A DNA stretch of 64,000 nucleotides. Origin: Chara braunii. Its lineage: Eukaryota > Streptophyta > Charophyceae > Charales > Characeae. The notes below the pieces were generated by a model. That model was given only the letters and a program-made list of their open reading frames with translations, was not told the DNA's origin and searched no databases. Location: NCBI GenBank assembly GCA_003427395.1, contig BFEA01000716.1, forward strand, positions 631,960 to 695,959, given 5' to 3'. A program made the position numbers and the translations under genes. Position 1 is the first letter of the stretch, and each line of letters starts with the position of its first letter. Of this stretch, positions 26,577 through 39,764 are shown piece by piece.

Positions 26577-27524
26577 CGAGTTTTGCTTGTGGCGACAAAA
26601 ACTTTCTGCAAGGCTGGGGCTGTGTATTTGCGGTTTAAGGGCTCCGCAGTTCGGCACCATCACAACTACCCTGCCACAGTGCTACATTGAGATAACTGTT
26701 TGGGAGAGCTTGGACGGTTTCCGGCAAGCACGATCAGAGCTCAGCGAACTTGACCTGTTTTCTGACGATGTTCAGGACAACAAGAATCATGAGCAGTTGC
26801 ACCCGTGCCCAGATGAGACCAGGTTCAGATGAGGCCAGGGCAGAGTAGCGGCTCAATGGTGTTCTAAACCACCTGCAGGTACGAGGTACGGATTCGTTAT
26901 TCGAAGTTGATGCAAATGCTGAGGACTTTCAAATTCAGCCACAGGATGAGCGCTTGGCGAGGACAACCACCATCTCCATACTTGCGTCAGGCTTAGGAAA
27001 CAAAACACCTGTATGGCTGCATGGAAGTCTCGCAATGCTACATCTTGTCCGCAAGGGTGAAACCATTCCCTCCTCAGTGCCAAGTGCCAAGCACAAGCAC
27101 CTCATCAGAAAAATAATATCCCCATTCGTTATCGAATAACATGGTGTCTTCGATTGTTTTCCGGTCTGCTTCGCCCGATTCGCATACACATGTGTGCATT
27201 ACAGAATGCATCCTTGTGCATGGCTTTGGTATTACTTTCGACACACGCAAATGAGAATCGAGACAGGACTTCCCAAAGCTCTTCAGGTATATTCCTCTTG
27301 CTCATGCCTTCCCACCTTTCTGTGTGAATCCCTGTCTGCACATAATCCAAGTACACAGGATGGAAGAAGTGTTTTATCCTGCCAAGGAACTTTCAGCTCA
27401 CTGCCATTGCCGCCAGAACAGAACGCGTGGTAATGAAGGAAGGCTGTATTTGCACCGGCTTTCAGTCCAGACACACAACTGTATTGACTGTGCGTTCTTT
27501 TTCCGTTGAAAATGGTAAGTAGGG

Positions 27525-27815
27525 CCTTAACCCTTTCATCTTCAGACTTTTTCACAATTCTGCATCACGGCTGTAAAACAGCCGTTCAGAAACTCCTTCG
27601 TCTCTGCAAATCGGAAACGAGAGTGGGTAAGGCCTTAATCCTTTCATCGTCAGACATTTTGGCACAATTCTGCATCACCGCTGTCACAGCCGTAGCAAGA
27701 CTTGTGTCACAGCCATAGCGAGAAAGTGCACTATGGTCTCCATTATGTCCCTTGCAATTTCGTCCGTCGCGATTGCAATTTCGTCCCTCACGATTGCAAT
27801 TTCGTCCCTCGCAAT
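27525..27815. repeat. Two short tandem repeats
   Basis: AGGCCTTAA-CCTTTCATC...CAATTCTGCATCAC-GCTGT is duplicated (about 27525 and 27630). GATTGCAATTTCGTCCCTCG is repeated three times with changes at 27752-27815. Confidence 0.8.
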
Positions 27816-28111
27816 TCGGGTGGACTTCTTCAGGTGATGCCCTTCAGAAAGGGATAATCTGTAGACATAACCGGGTCTGGGTCTCTATCCAATCGCTTCT
27901 GGCATTTGCGGGTTGTCCCAACAGCATGTTTGTACCCGGGTAAGCAGTCTGCCATTCTCCGTGCAGTCAGCATCATTTGGCCTGCCAAGATCATGTTTTG
28001 GGAAACCACGTCCGATCAGCGGCAGCAAAAAATGGAAATGCAAAACTACGAAGTGCAAACTCTCGAACGTATGCGCCAATACATCGCACCCAGTCTGTGA
28101 CTCCAACTGGG

Positions 28112-28725
28112 GTTAGGATTTCAGTCTTCGCGTCCAGGCATCTCCAAGCTCATGCTGTTGATAAACAGGTCATGAAATGACTCGTCGGCAAACTTCAAAG
28201 ACTTTAAGCAGAGCAAAAAATGAGATTAGCCAGTTTCCCCCGGAGGATGAAAAGACTCATCGTTATGTTTCACACAGACCTGCATAGGCAGTTGTGTAAT
28301 TTTTGCCCCAGTACTAACGCGCATATTATGCGGTTCCGATTCAAAAAAAAAAAAAAGGTTCCTCGTGCTCAGTTCCCATTTGTTTATACTTAAAACTGCC
28401 GCTCTTTGCCTGGAAAAAAAAAAAAAAAACAGATCTGCAGAGAGTCCAGCTTCCAGACGGGAGCTGGAACGAGTCCCAACACCATCTGGGGTTGCCCAGA
28501 CATGCATTTTATATCTCCAATTTCAATAGATGTCCTGGAGCAGGATTTTTTTAATTTTTTATTTGTTTATTTTTTTTGGGGGGGGGAGAGGAGGATAGTT
28601 TTGGGTCCCTGATTCGCTGCTATTTCTTGTTGACTGAAAATTCTCTGAAATTCAACTTGACCGTCACGCTCAGCAAAGACACGCCTGTGATCGAAATGCT
28701 GCATGACATTTTTGTTTTCCCTGTT
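28112..28725. other. Non-coding DNA, no gene recognised
   Basis: Poly-A tracts at 28340 and 28412 and a T/G-rich run at 28545-28590. No recognisable protein or RNA gene. Confidence 0.4.
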
Positions 28726-28726
28726 T

Positions 28727-28863
28727 TTAAACCACCAGTACTCGGCCCAGCTATTCGCCGTGCGAAAGACTAGAGTAGAAAGGTTTCCAGTCGGATGAAT
28801 TTGGGCACTCCTGCAGTGGCCCGAACGTTTCCTAAAATTGGGGCTTGTTAATGGGCACGCTTA
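28727..28863 (-). mobile_element. MITE family B, truncated
   Basis: TTAAACCACCAGTACTCGGCC at the low end, then the family interior in reverse orientation (TTTCCAGTCGGATGAATTTGG) to TTAATGGGCACGC. The opposite terminal repeat is missing. Confidence 0.75.
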
Positions 28864-29096
28864 ATCTTTCCTACTCTTTCCTATGCAGTAGAAAGGTTAT
28901 CTAACTTATCTTTTATGTTTTTCTTTTCCAGGGCAGAATTCTTGTTGAATAAAGGACGAAACAAAAAATCCGCATGGTTGCCAGATTTCTTTTTTTTTAC
29001 ATTCTCTTTCCTTACCGAGTGCAAGTGCGGAGTGAACAAATTAAACCACCGGCGCCTTTTTTCCCGGCCATTTTTCTATGATGCACCCATGCTTGC

Positions 29097-29475
29097 ACCA
29101 TCTGCGGCGGGATGTACCGCACTACCAGTTGGTTCACTACAACCCCCCCCCCCCCCCCCCGGCAAGACGGATCCCGTGCATGGCCCATTTTGCATGGAAT
29201 CCGTGGATGCATTTTTTGGGAACCTGCAGGGTGATACATCCCATGCGGTAGCGGTTCACCCCCCCCCGGCAAAACACATCCCGTCCATGGCCCATTTTGT
29301 GTGGAATCCGAGGATGCATTTTTTGGGAACCTGCAGGCTGGTGCATCCCACCAGGGCGGGATGTACCGCACTACCAGTTCACAACAACCACCCCCCTGAA
29401 AAATAACACATCCCGTGCATGGCCCATTTTGCATGGATGCATTTTCTGGGAAGCTGCAGGCGGGTACATCCTGCC
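29097..29475. repeat. Tandem repeat, three units of about 125 bp
   Basis: Each unit has ACATCCCGTGCATGGCCCATTTTG, GATGCATTTTTTGGGAACCTG, GATGTACC or GGTACATCC, and a C-tract. Units also pair with each other in inverted sense (GGGATGTACC with GGTGCATCCC), so the block is mobile-element debris rather than coding. Confidence 0.75.
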
Positions 29476-29526
29476 AGACGCGACGCGAGCACTTCCATTG
29501 CGTAGAGAAATAGCTGGGAAAAATAT

Positions 29527-29645
29527 TACCTTCTTCCCCCGAATACAATGTACGGTCATTAATACTCATTATAGCTGTATTTGGGGTATGTTTCAGTCTA
29601 AATACAGCTGTCATGACCGTACATTGTATTCGGGGGAAGAAGGTA
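29527..29645. mobile_element. MITE family A, perfect inverted ends
   Basis: The first 33 bases (starting TACCTTCTTCCCCCGAATAC) and the last 33 are exact reverse complements. Two inner arms (AGCTGTATTTGG, CTAAATACAGCT) also pair. This is the best-preserved copy in the window and lies just beyond the 3' end of the VSR gene. Confidence 0.9.
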
Positions 29646-30056
29646 GAGGTTGAACTGACGAAACCCTACCTGCACACATACACAACCACGAAAGCCAAAA
29701 AGTTGAAAAAACGGTGTCCCGTTAAAAAAAAAAAAAAAAAAAAAAAAAGGGCCAAAGGATGGTGTGTACGGTTCATTTTGGTTGAAACAACCGATGAACG
29801 GCCGACTCTAAAAAGGCATGCTACCGTTTTTTCCCCCGAACAGAGCACAGGGTGATAAAACAAACACAAAAAGGGTGGTTATCATTACTCGCCGAGGCAA
29901 AATTTTCAGGTCATATACAAATATGCCAACTGTGTCCATTAGATTTTCCAGACGGAGGTGCCGTCGCAGGCGTTTTTCAATGCAGCTGAACTTTTAAAGT
30001 TTCTGCTTCCAGTTTAACAAAGGGCGAATCACTGCGCAAGCATTTGTACCTCAATT

Positions 30057-30155
30057 TCAAAGTTCCGAATCCATTCTATTCGAGTGGCCTGGTTCGCCTT
30101 GATCGAGTGGCATATACTGTGCCATGATGGCCCTGATCTCCGAGTCCATGTAAGA
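30057..30155 (-). CDS. VSR: VSR exon 11 (last): cytosolic tail
   Basis: After TTTGCAG it reads [18 protein letters not shown], then [14 protein letters not shown] and TGA. YMPL is the tyrosine motif that VSR tails use to bind clathrin adaptor mu subunits, and the acidic IRAIM segment before it is also conserved. Thirty-two codons plus stop, phase 0 entry. About 14 residues follow YMPLD, similar in length to other VSRs but with no obvious sequence match. Confidence 0.95.
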   Translation of the reverse strand, partial: SYMDSEIRAIMAQYMPLDQGEPGHSNRMDSEL

Positions 30156-33100
30156 CTGCAAAAAAAATCGCGCAGCCGAATCGGGAAAAAAAAAACACCA
30201 CCAATTGCACATAAGTCAGACTCATGCTTTCAAAGCCTCACCTTTTTATCAAAACCTGTTTTTTTTTTCAAACCAAACTTACCAAATGGGGTATTCTGAA
30301 GGAAGCAGCTTATAATTGCACAGCATACACTGTCGTCAGCATCACTCCGCACGACACGACATACACGCAAAACATGAAGCACACGGTCAAGCACGACACA
30401 CATGTACGAGGGCTGGAGTAGCTGAGATAGCATTCGATGTATACACTGTGGTCCCCCCCAACAAGTCGACAAGTCAAGAATGTTTGGAGGTGGGCCCAAA
30501 ACATACACCATGGAAACGACGAACCTACGAACCGTCTGGAGTCGAGATAGCGTTCCATATATACAATGTGGTCCCCACAAGTCGACAACTGCTGAGAACG
30601 TAAGACTCGTTACACAATTTATATGGACACACACAAGTCGTCCCGACTCCCAAGTATGAAGGAGAGCTACCATCCTCACCCGAATAGCACGCCCCATCGT
30701 TATCGCTGCATCTTGACCGAGAGTTGCGCCAAATAAAGCTATAATGACCAGGCGTTGTCCTTTGCCTTTGCTTCCCTTTTCCTTTCTTTCTTTCTTTTTT
30801 TTCACATCTCTTTCTTTCTGTTTTGTTTTTTTTTCTTGCTTCAAGTGTGTCATTCTTGCACAGGAGCCCTGCTAATCCTCCCTTTTCTACTATCACCATG
30901 TATTTGGCAAAATACGGGGACGACTCGAGCTCACGTCTTCCTCCCCTCAGTTTCCACTCGTTCCCCCTCTCCTACGTCATACGAATTAATGGACTTATAG
31001 CTCAAGTGGCTGTACACCAGACTTGCATTTGACAGATCCAGGGTTCAAGAACCGAGAGAATCGAGATCGAGACCCAGTGGTCTCACACAATCCATGATAT
31101 TTGCAGTTCGAGAGGATTAGACCGCCAGTACACGGCCCCAGCCTTGCTGAAAAGAAAACCCGTCGCCTACAACATTTTCGGAGGCCCGGCACCATCGATA
31201 AATTGAATCGGCGGCTGGCGGCCGCGGAAAAGGGCCCGCGGCCGATAGCTGGGATGTACTGGTGGCTGAAAGCACCAGTACATGGCACCAGCCAAGTTGA
31301 GAGTCCGACTGACCCTCTCCTAAAATTTTGCAGGCTAGCGCGCTGTCGATAAAATGAATCAACGGCAGGCAGTCTGCCTATGAAAGGGGTCGGCGGCCAA
31401 TGACATACGTGGGCCAGGAATGACCATGCATAGATTACCTCTATTTGTTTGGTCTGTGCTAATTACAGCTTTTCTGCTTTTATTGTCACTTCCACGCGCG
31501 TCTTGTTTCTTTTCGTCTTGTTCTGGGCATTCATCAAATGGTAGAGCGAAAAAGAAAGGCATGCGGAGGAACTTACGCGTAGCCTATACTTGTAGACCGC
31601 ATAAGCAGCCATCCCGACAAAAGCAAACACGCTCAAGAGAATCGTAATCGTTATCCATAACGTTCTCGTTGCCGACGACCCAACCTTCCCTGCAAACACC
31701 ATGTTCAGAAACAAGAGCATCATCAACTAAAGGTTTGTGTACAGAGAGGTTGGTGATAACATTCCACCCTCACCCACACAGACGACCCAACCTTCCCTGC
31801 AAATACCATGTCTGAACACAAAGCACGATCAGCAGAGGGTTGGGCATAGAGAGGCGGATCGGAAGACTCCACACTTCACCCCACACAGAGCCCCAAGTTT
31901 CCAGCGTCTGACAGAGTTTTCCATCGACTTTTGCCAGCTGACCACCCCTCCCTCGCTCTCCTCTCCAAGAATATAATCACCGCAAAGCAGGACAGTCCCT
32001 GTTCTGTTGTTTTTTTTGCAGTCCTGGTTGGTTTTTAATCTTGAAACTCTCCATGCAAACACCGTGTCCACACACAAAAGCATACCGTCTTCACCCGAGT
32101 ACACCGTAGGCTGTACGTAGACTCGAAGTTGCCCCAAATACAGCTATACTGACCGTGCATTGTATTTGCGTGAAGACGGTAGTCAGCGAAGGGTTGATTG
32201 CCTACACATCAGCCGGTCACAGCACTCCATCTGTTTCGCACCCACACAGTAGGGTTGCGAATAGTATTCATGGGGACGGATTTCCTCTGGCCTGACCATG
32301 TCATTTTTGAAGACCACCCCACAGCAGAGCAACCCATTGCGCTTCCAACAAATGCGTCACCGGAGAAGAAAGAGAAATGACGAATGCCAATCGCTGTAGA
32401 TGTCTTGAGAGATGAGGGGAGGTTAAGAGTTATAAAACCACCACTACCTCCTAGCCTCATTTTGCCAAGGCGGAGAAGAACTGCGCACCAAGCTTTGCCG
32501 AAGCACCAGCACGGACTTTTCTCTTTTGTTTTGGCTGGGGTCGCCATCCATTTTGGTTCGGCGGCACCCAAGCCTCCGAACAATGCCCTACAGGTTATAT
32601 TTACGATTTCGCCTTTCACTCTGAGATCCACGGCCAGCGGCCCTGTGCTCCTCGCCCCTGTCGCAGTTGGCCTTTCGGCCCTTGAGGGTACTCGGCCTAT
32701 GCGTGCCGGTTCGAACACGTTGTGACCGCCTTTTCCCCCACAAAACCGAAAAACAAAAAGCCATTTAACATAAAAGCACAACATCATCATTTCGAGGGAC
32801 ATACAGACTGCATGCAAACCACTTATTTCTTTCCGTATTTTTCCTTTCTATCTTGATTTTACGAAATTCAGATCTTTGTTCTCATTTCGTTATTGTCATT
32901 TTATTCTTAGACATTATTGAAATTCATTGTTTTATTATTTGTTCCGCATTACCAAACCGGGCGGCCGGGTCATCTTATTTCCCTGGACGGCAAGGACAGG
33001 GAGGGGCCAAGGAAGGTCCCTTCAACAACAAAAATACTGTCTTCCCAGGAGGGACCCCTTCGATTCATCCGCCTGTGTGTGTGTTGCCATGTTCGCAATA

Positions 33101-36100
33101 CAGCTCAACAAAAAAAAGCATGACCGTGGGGCTCCATTTCACATGAGGTGAGCCAAGCGGCAAGGCCCATACGCAGCGCGTAAGCTCGAATTCGTTTTAT
33201 TTGTTTTGTTTTCACTTCACGGACTTGTTATTGTTTCTCAGAACAATTTGTTTTGTTATTAGCTAAACCTTTGTTTGTTCTACGCCATCACTTGTTTGCA
33301 ACTTTGCACACAAATCACTGGGACTGCATGGCCTGTCTGACGATCAGTACGTCTGCCAGTCTGGCCAGATAAAACTGCAGGTACCTAACAAACAAACAGA
33401 AAAAAAAAAAAGCACCCTCGCAGAAACACCAGATTAATGCTTGCCGGTGACAAGCAACCGGACTGACGCCCCCCAGAATAGAAGGGGCCTTAAGGTTTTC
33501 ACAACAACAAAAAAAGACCGCCAGAATATTCAAGCTGACAGTCGATCCTCCAGGTATCTGGAGCAATCAATGCTGCTCAGGGGTCCATCGGCCAAACGGA
33601 GGGAAGCGCGAGGGTGTTCGTGCCACAATTCTGACTTGCCGGTGGAACAGGAACGGAACTGAAGCTCCCCAAAATGGATATGGAGCCAAGTCCATAACGA
33701 CCTGTTTTATTAAAAAAAATAAAATGCAGGATATTATATTATCATTAGAGTATTCGACAGGTAATTGAAATGGTTGGGCTTAAAGAAATAGCCCTTGAAA
33801 CACCGCCCGGAAAGTTTATCAGATTCTCGCAACCAAAAAAAAAAAAACCGAAGGGAAAAGGAAAAACTTCAATAAAAAAGCAAAAAAGCCAAAACAGAAC
33901 AAAAGTACGAATCATAAAGCTAAAACACGGAAATTTTATCAGATTCTCGCAAACTTGACCAGGTTCATCCGCAAGCTAGCCAGTTCATTGGTTATCCATT
34001 TACGTACGTCTACAGACTCCGATTTATGCAGATGAACCTGGACATCTTTGAGATAATCAAGCTCCGCAAGACGTCTACATCCATTTTCAAAGTTGGCCTG
34101 AGACTTACTGATGCATGTGTCATGCTCCTGCATGTAAAGCTGATCGCTAGCGCAAGTGCACTCGAAAGAGCCGTACGTGTTCTTGCATTTGCAGCCAGAA
34201 CATCTGCACATCGTTTTGCACTCGTCGATATCTGCACAGTATACATAGATTACACACACACAGATGTCACATCAATTCGCCTGTCAGAAAAAATAACAAG
34301 ATCAAAATCTTCGAAGTTCAAACCAGTGGTTACCGCAAGTTTGCACAATTCGCATGTCCGAAAAATAACAAGATCAATACCTCCCAACCATGATGGGGAG
34401 GGGCGCAGTGTGAGTATGTAGCTGACCTTGAGTTGACTTGACGTGGGAAAAGGAACACGACTGCTGCTCCCCAGAATCGAAGGTGCCTTTTTTCATTAAA
34501 TCAATATGGTCTTCACCCGAATAGAACGCCAGGTAATTATCGCTGTATATGGGCGGACAGATGTGCCAAATACAGCTATAATGACCGGGCGTTGTTATAT
34601 TCGGGTGAAGACGGTAGTACCTTCGTCGTTTCGGAAAATACTGGCCCTCCGACCCTTCACGAGGCCGAAACAAAATGACGGCCATCGATTAGATTTATCA
34701 ATGGCGGCCGTCGTTTGGCCCGGCCTCCAAAGGTACTAGTGGTTTCAGGGGGGGGCGCGGGAGAGGGGAGGAACGGAAAGATCTATATCTTTGAAGTTCA
34801 AAAAGGCGATTACCACCTTCAAGATCGCGCGCGGAGCCCACGATTCACACAGCAACGGACAGAGTTCTGGTAGTACACGGGCCGACCCTTGCAAGATATG
34901 TTTCGTCGGCAACTCGGGAAATTTTGCACCTCAAGCATATCACATCGCAATGGCTGGCCAAAAAAGAAAAAAAAGTGCGCCGCTGGCGTTTTGGCAAAGA
35001 TTGGCATGGAGTGGGGCGCCTCCAGGCCCGGGTGTTCTCGTGGTTGACGCCCATTTCAGTTTTGATGAAATTCGACATAGGTCTCTGCAAAACAGAGCAC
35101 AGGATTGCACTCATCGGAATTCATGCTGTACTCCTTACAGGGGTGACGGCCAAAACGGTTATGGATTGCTGTGAATTCCCTTGCAGCCGTGTCCACTACT
35201 CTGTCAAGTACAGCTTCAAAGAGTGACGTACTACTTCAGACGGTTAAGTACTGCTTCAAATGGTTAAGAATTGCTTCAAACAGCTTATGCGCTGCTTCAA
35301 AACCAGTTAAGTACAGTTCAAATGGTTAACAATTGCTTCAGTTGCAGTTATGGAAGGTGCAAAACTCGAGCAAAAAGCAATCATCGTCCCAAGTTGCAAG
35401 AGCACACACCGGAACACAAACGTACATGATTGCAAAGCGCCGGCGGTTATGATACAGTTTATGCACTGCTTTAAAACCAGTAAGTACAGCTTCAGGCAAT
35501 TAAGTACTCCTTCAGATGGTTCGGTACTGCTTCAAATGCTTAAGTACTCTTTCAAATCGTTAAGTACGGCTTCAAGTAGTTAATCCACCAGAGTACAGGT
35601 ACTCCATTAAATGGTTACGTGGTGCGTAAAAGTGGTTAAATCACCGGTACAGTAACTGCACCAGTATCAAATAAATGGTGGTTAAGCACAGCTCCAACCG
35701 TTTACGGTATCCTTGCAGCATTGATGACTAACCGGCTAAGTAAAACTTCAAACAGTTGAGTAGAGATTCGACCGGTTAAGTACTGCTTCGAGAGATTTCC
35801 CCGGTTAAGTACTGCTTCGGACGGTTAAGTGTTGTACCGCCTCTAACAGTTAAGTCGTGCTTCAAACGGTTAAGTGCTGCTTCAAACGGTTAAGCACTGC
35901 TTCAAACGGTTAAGCGCTGCTTCAAAGGGTTAAGCACTGCTTCAAAGGGTTAAATACTGCTTCAACTGGTTTAAGTACTGCTTTAAAGCATTGCTTCAAA
36001 CAGTTTAAGCACAATGCTTCCAAAACCCGTCACACCACTTGTAATGCAGAGCCATTTATTTTATCGAGGGCCCCGAGACTGAGACTTTGCCCAACCCAAC

Positions 36101-38433
36101 CTCCTTTCCCGATGCCGAAAAGACCAATATGCGGCACAAAACCTTTCTTTTTTAAGAATCTCTAGCACACACAACACTGGCACAAAAAAAAATCCAGACT
36201 TCTTCGCAGACGGACGAAATAGGGACCACACAAGAAGATCCAAACTTCTTCGTGCAAGGACAAACCAGGGAGGCCAACACCTGAAATTACAGACATTATC
36301 GACACTGATTGACTGACGGTATTCAAAGTTCCTGCCGCCTTTTGAAACCTGAGAGATGTGCGTATCGAGACAATTACGTGGCTGCAATACTCGTGAATGT
36401 TCTGGGCGGACCCCACAGGGTTTCGGAGGCACTGGACATCTGAACTCAAAACGCACCTACAAAAGATTCTTGGGTTGGATTGCAATATACTACCATCTTC
36501 ACCTGAATAGAATGCCCGGTCATTATATCTGTATTTGCTGCAACTTTCAGTCCAGATACGCCAATAATTACCGAGCGTTCTATTCGGGTGAAGATGCGGT
36601 AGGGTCATCGTCTCTGGACACACAGAAGCCAGCATCTCTTCTTGCAAGGTGAGTTATTCTCAACAACGGGACCTTTCATCTCCAGAGGCTTGGAAGGGAC
36701 CCCATCTTAGGGCCTCGGACGACTAGTCACCACATGCACAAAAGACAATGTATAGTTCCATGTTCCCAGGTGGATTCATTCTCATCTTGCGCATTCGATA
36801 AGTACTCAGTGAGGCCGTTACTGCACGGAATACCAGAGTAAAAAGGAATGAATATTTCCATGTTCTAGCGGAAGATTCATTCTCATTTTACACATTTCGC
36901 GAGTTATGGTACTTCGAGGAATGCTGGAGGTGCATATTTCCACATTCTCGCGGAAGATTCTTTCTCATTTGGCACATTTGGTGAGTCCTGGAGCGAGGCC
37001 CTTACTGCAACGAACACTGGAGTAAAAAGGAACGCATACGGGTGCATACTCACATCATCACATGTTCTCGCGGAAGATTCATTGCACGTTTGGTGAGTAC
37101 TGCAGGGAGGCCCATTCTGCAAGGAATAGCGGAGTAGAAAGAAATGAACACTGGTGTATATTTCCACGTTCTTGCAGAAGATTCATTCCCATTTTGCACA
37201 TTTGGTGAGTGGTCGAGCGAGGCCGTCACTGCAAGAAATCTTCGTCTTACGAACTCTTACCTCTACTGGGTTTGGTCGCTTTCTTGGTTCACGAGGGGCT
37301 GCCTTGGTAACCACCACTTGTGTTTCAATTTCTTCAGGTCTGTGGAGTAAAAAGGAATGGCTTAGGGGTGGAACCTACAGATTTTCCAAGGCACTGCAAA
37401 ACGCAAGTCCAACAGCCCTTAGATATCTCCATAGGTGGGACGAAGAGGATTTTACGCTGCCACAAAGATTATTCTGTGATGCTTTATACAGTTATGGGAT
37501 GGCCTGCCAAGTACCTTCCAACAGCCCTTGGATATCTCAATAGGTGGGACTGAGGATTTTACGCTGCCACAAAGATTATTTTTTGATGCTCTTATACAGT
37601 TATGGGATGGCCTGCCGAGTTCCTTTGGAAGTGGACTTCCCTCAATGAGATCTCGGACTAGAGCTGAACAAAGACAAGACGAAGATATCACATATCGTCC
37701 ATTCTGGATTCTTCTTCCCAGGTACCAAAACATCGTGTGGCCACACAAGGTACGAAATACGAAGTACGAGGACCTAGATTGGTGGTTGCATGCACCCATC
37801 AGGAGACTGTTGAGTACATTGCGAGTACAGGGATTTTACTAAATACCTTCGCACTGCTTCCCATCACCGTCGAATCCAATCGGACACTTGCAACCAGTAC
37901 CACCAAGTGAGTCCTGCACACAAAGACACAGAGAGAGAGAGAGAGACAAACAAGGGGTCATCATCAGTCTTCAACCTTCCACTTCACATCTGGCATCGCT
38001 AAATGAGAAACCAACCCCCCAAGTACCTAACCTGTCAGCTAAACGGTACATAGACGGAACGGCTAACGTAGAGATCACAACTTCGAGTCCTGATCAAATC
38101 GATTGGGACGATAGTGTTAGTAGCGAATCCATTTAAAAAGAAGAAAATGGGCCCGTCCAGCACATGCTTCTCCATACAGACCAACCAAAAGGCAGATATA
38201 CGGATGGGCGAACAAAAAGGCAGAAAACACAAAGACAGCTTACCATATACACAACTTTGAGTCCTGATCAAATCGATTGGGACGATAGTGTAAGTAGCGA
38301 ATCCATTTAAAAAGAAGAAAATGGGCCGGTCCAGCACATGCTTCTTCATACAGACCAACCAAAAGGCAGATATACGGATGGGCGAACAAAAAGGCAGAAA
38401 ACACAAAGACAGCTTACCATATAATAAAGCCAG

Positions 38434-38464
<31 letters not shown>

Positions 38465-39724
38465 AAAAGAAGAGAAGGCTGGTTATAAGGCTGAAGATTT
38501 GGGGGCTTGGTCCACCACGCACCCACCACATAAACAAAAGACCAAAAAAATGCTGGTGTATCTTTTCCATACTTCCGGCGCATCCCATGCGCGCCACTCC
38601 CGCACATGAGGCGCACTGCACATTGCGCACGTGGCGCACGCACCCAGTGCGCCGCATGGGCAAAATTCAGGGTCAACCAAAAAAAAAAAAAAAGTTGGGG
38701 AGAGGGTGAATCGAAGTTCCCACGCCCAGCTAAAATTCAGACATCGCCCACGCAAATTTTTTTCAGGGCCGCGCTGCGCCAAAAGCTCAGTGTGTCGTCA
38801 TGTTTGCTGTACTCAATGCTATCTCCAGTGTATCCGAGTCCTTTCAGAGGTCCAATACAATCATGATGAGGACGCGTCTGTGGAACCGTTGCTTTCCTCT
38901 CATTACTTCCAGATATAGAAAACGACAGAACTGACAGTTGTGTTTCCTTGGTGTCTTTGCTANAAAAAAAAAAGAAAAGAGAGAGAGAACGTCCGNGACA
39001 TCGGGCTTCGCTCCACTACTCTCGAAATGCACAAAAGACAAAAATCATGGCGGTGTATCTATCCATGTTCTAGCGGAAGATTCACTCTCGTTTCGCACAT
39101 TTCGAGAGNACTGGAGCGAGGCCCGTCCTCATGGGGCGTGGCTCCGTTTTTGGACAACGGATACTCCTGACAATGGGCCTCACTTCCCGTTTTTGGACAA
39201 CGGATACACCTGACAATGGGCCTCGCTCCACTACTCTCGAAATGTGCAAAACGAGAGTGAATCTTCCCCTAGAACAAGTGAATATACATCGCCATGTTTT
39301 TTGTCTTTTGTGCATTTCCGGAGGAGTGCAGCGACGCCCTAAGACCCTTCTAGACTCAGCTACGGGCGTGATTCCAGGCATCATTGCCGTCAGAAAAATC
39401 CTACCTTCTTCCCTTGAATACAACGTACAGTCATTATAGCTGTATCTAGACGGAAAGATGCCTCCGATACAGCTATAATGACCGAATGTTCTATTTGGGG
39501 GAAGAAGGTAGTGTCAGTAGGAGATACGAGATGACCCCCGGGCTGTTTTTTTGTTTTTTTTTTGCTTTTGTTTTTCTAAACATAGTTGTCTTTTGGCGTT
39601 CTTCTGACACTGCCAATCATGACTGTATGCGACCTGATAGTAGAGTAGGATACATTTGGGGCAACAATGCCCTCCGTACAGGGCGGGAACTCGGATCAAA
39701 GTTTACGACGGCAGCTGCCCTGCA

Positions 39725-39764
<40 letters not shown>

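Larger units (their letters stand above)
24629..28111 (+). other. Possible exons of an unrecognised + strand gene
   Basis: Several open blocks are bounded by plausible splice sites. A 29-bp block at 24629-24657 lies between a CAG and GTAAGT. Block 24712-24789 follows TTTGTACAG and reads FKEAANTFTKTEEMHVQGRP. Longer blocks read RDRLQFCIDLSLSQ (about 26345-26400), SELSELDLFSDDVQ (about 26735) and ILASGLGNKTPVWLHGSLAM (about 26975). A donor GTAAGT is at 27511. A cysteine-rich block ends at 28111 before GTTAGG (KCKLSNVCANTSHPVC). I recognise no family and could not join the blocks in one frame. The gene would converge on VSR. Confidence 0.25.

Noticed and set aside
27105-27120. CTGATGAGG on the minus strand as another hammerhead core
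   Set aside because: No GAAA after a pairing helix II and no flanking complementary helices.
30985-31060. tRNA gene
   Set aside because: Same reason: promoter-box similarity only, no cloverleaf.
35215-36015. Regularly repeated 20-mers resembling a CRISPR array
   Set aside because: Units are contiguous with no unique spacers, they drift gradually, and the genome is eukaryotic.
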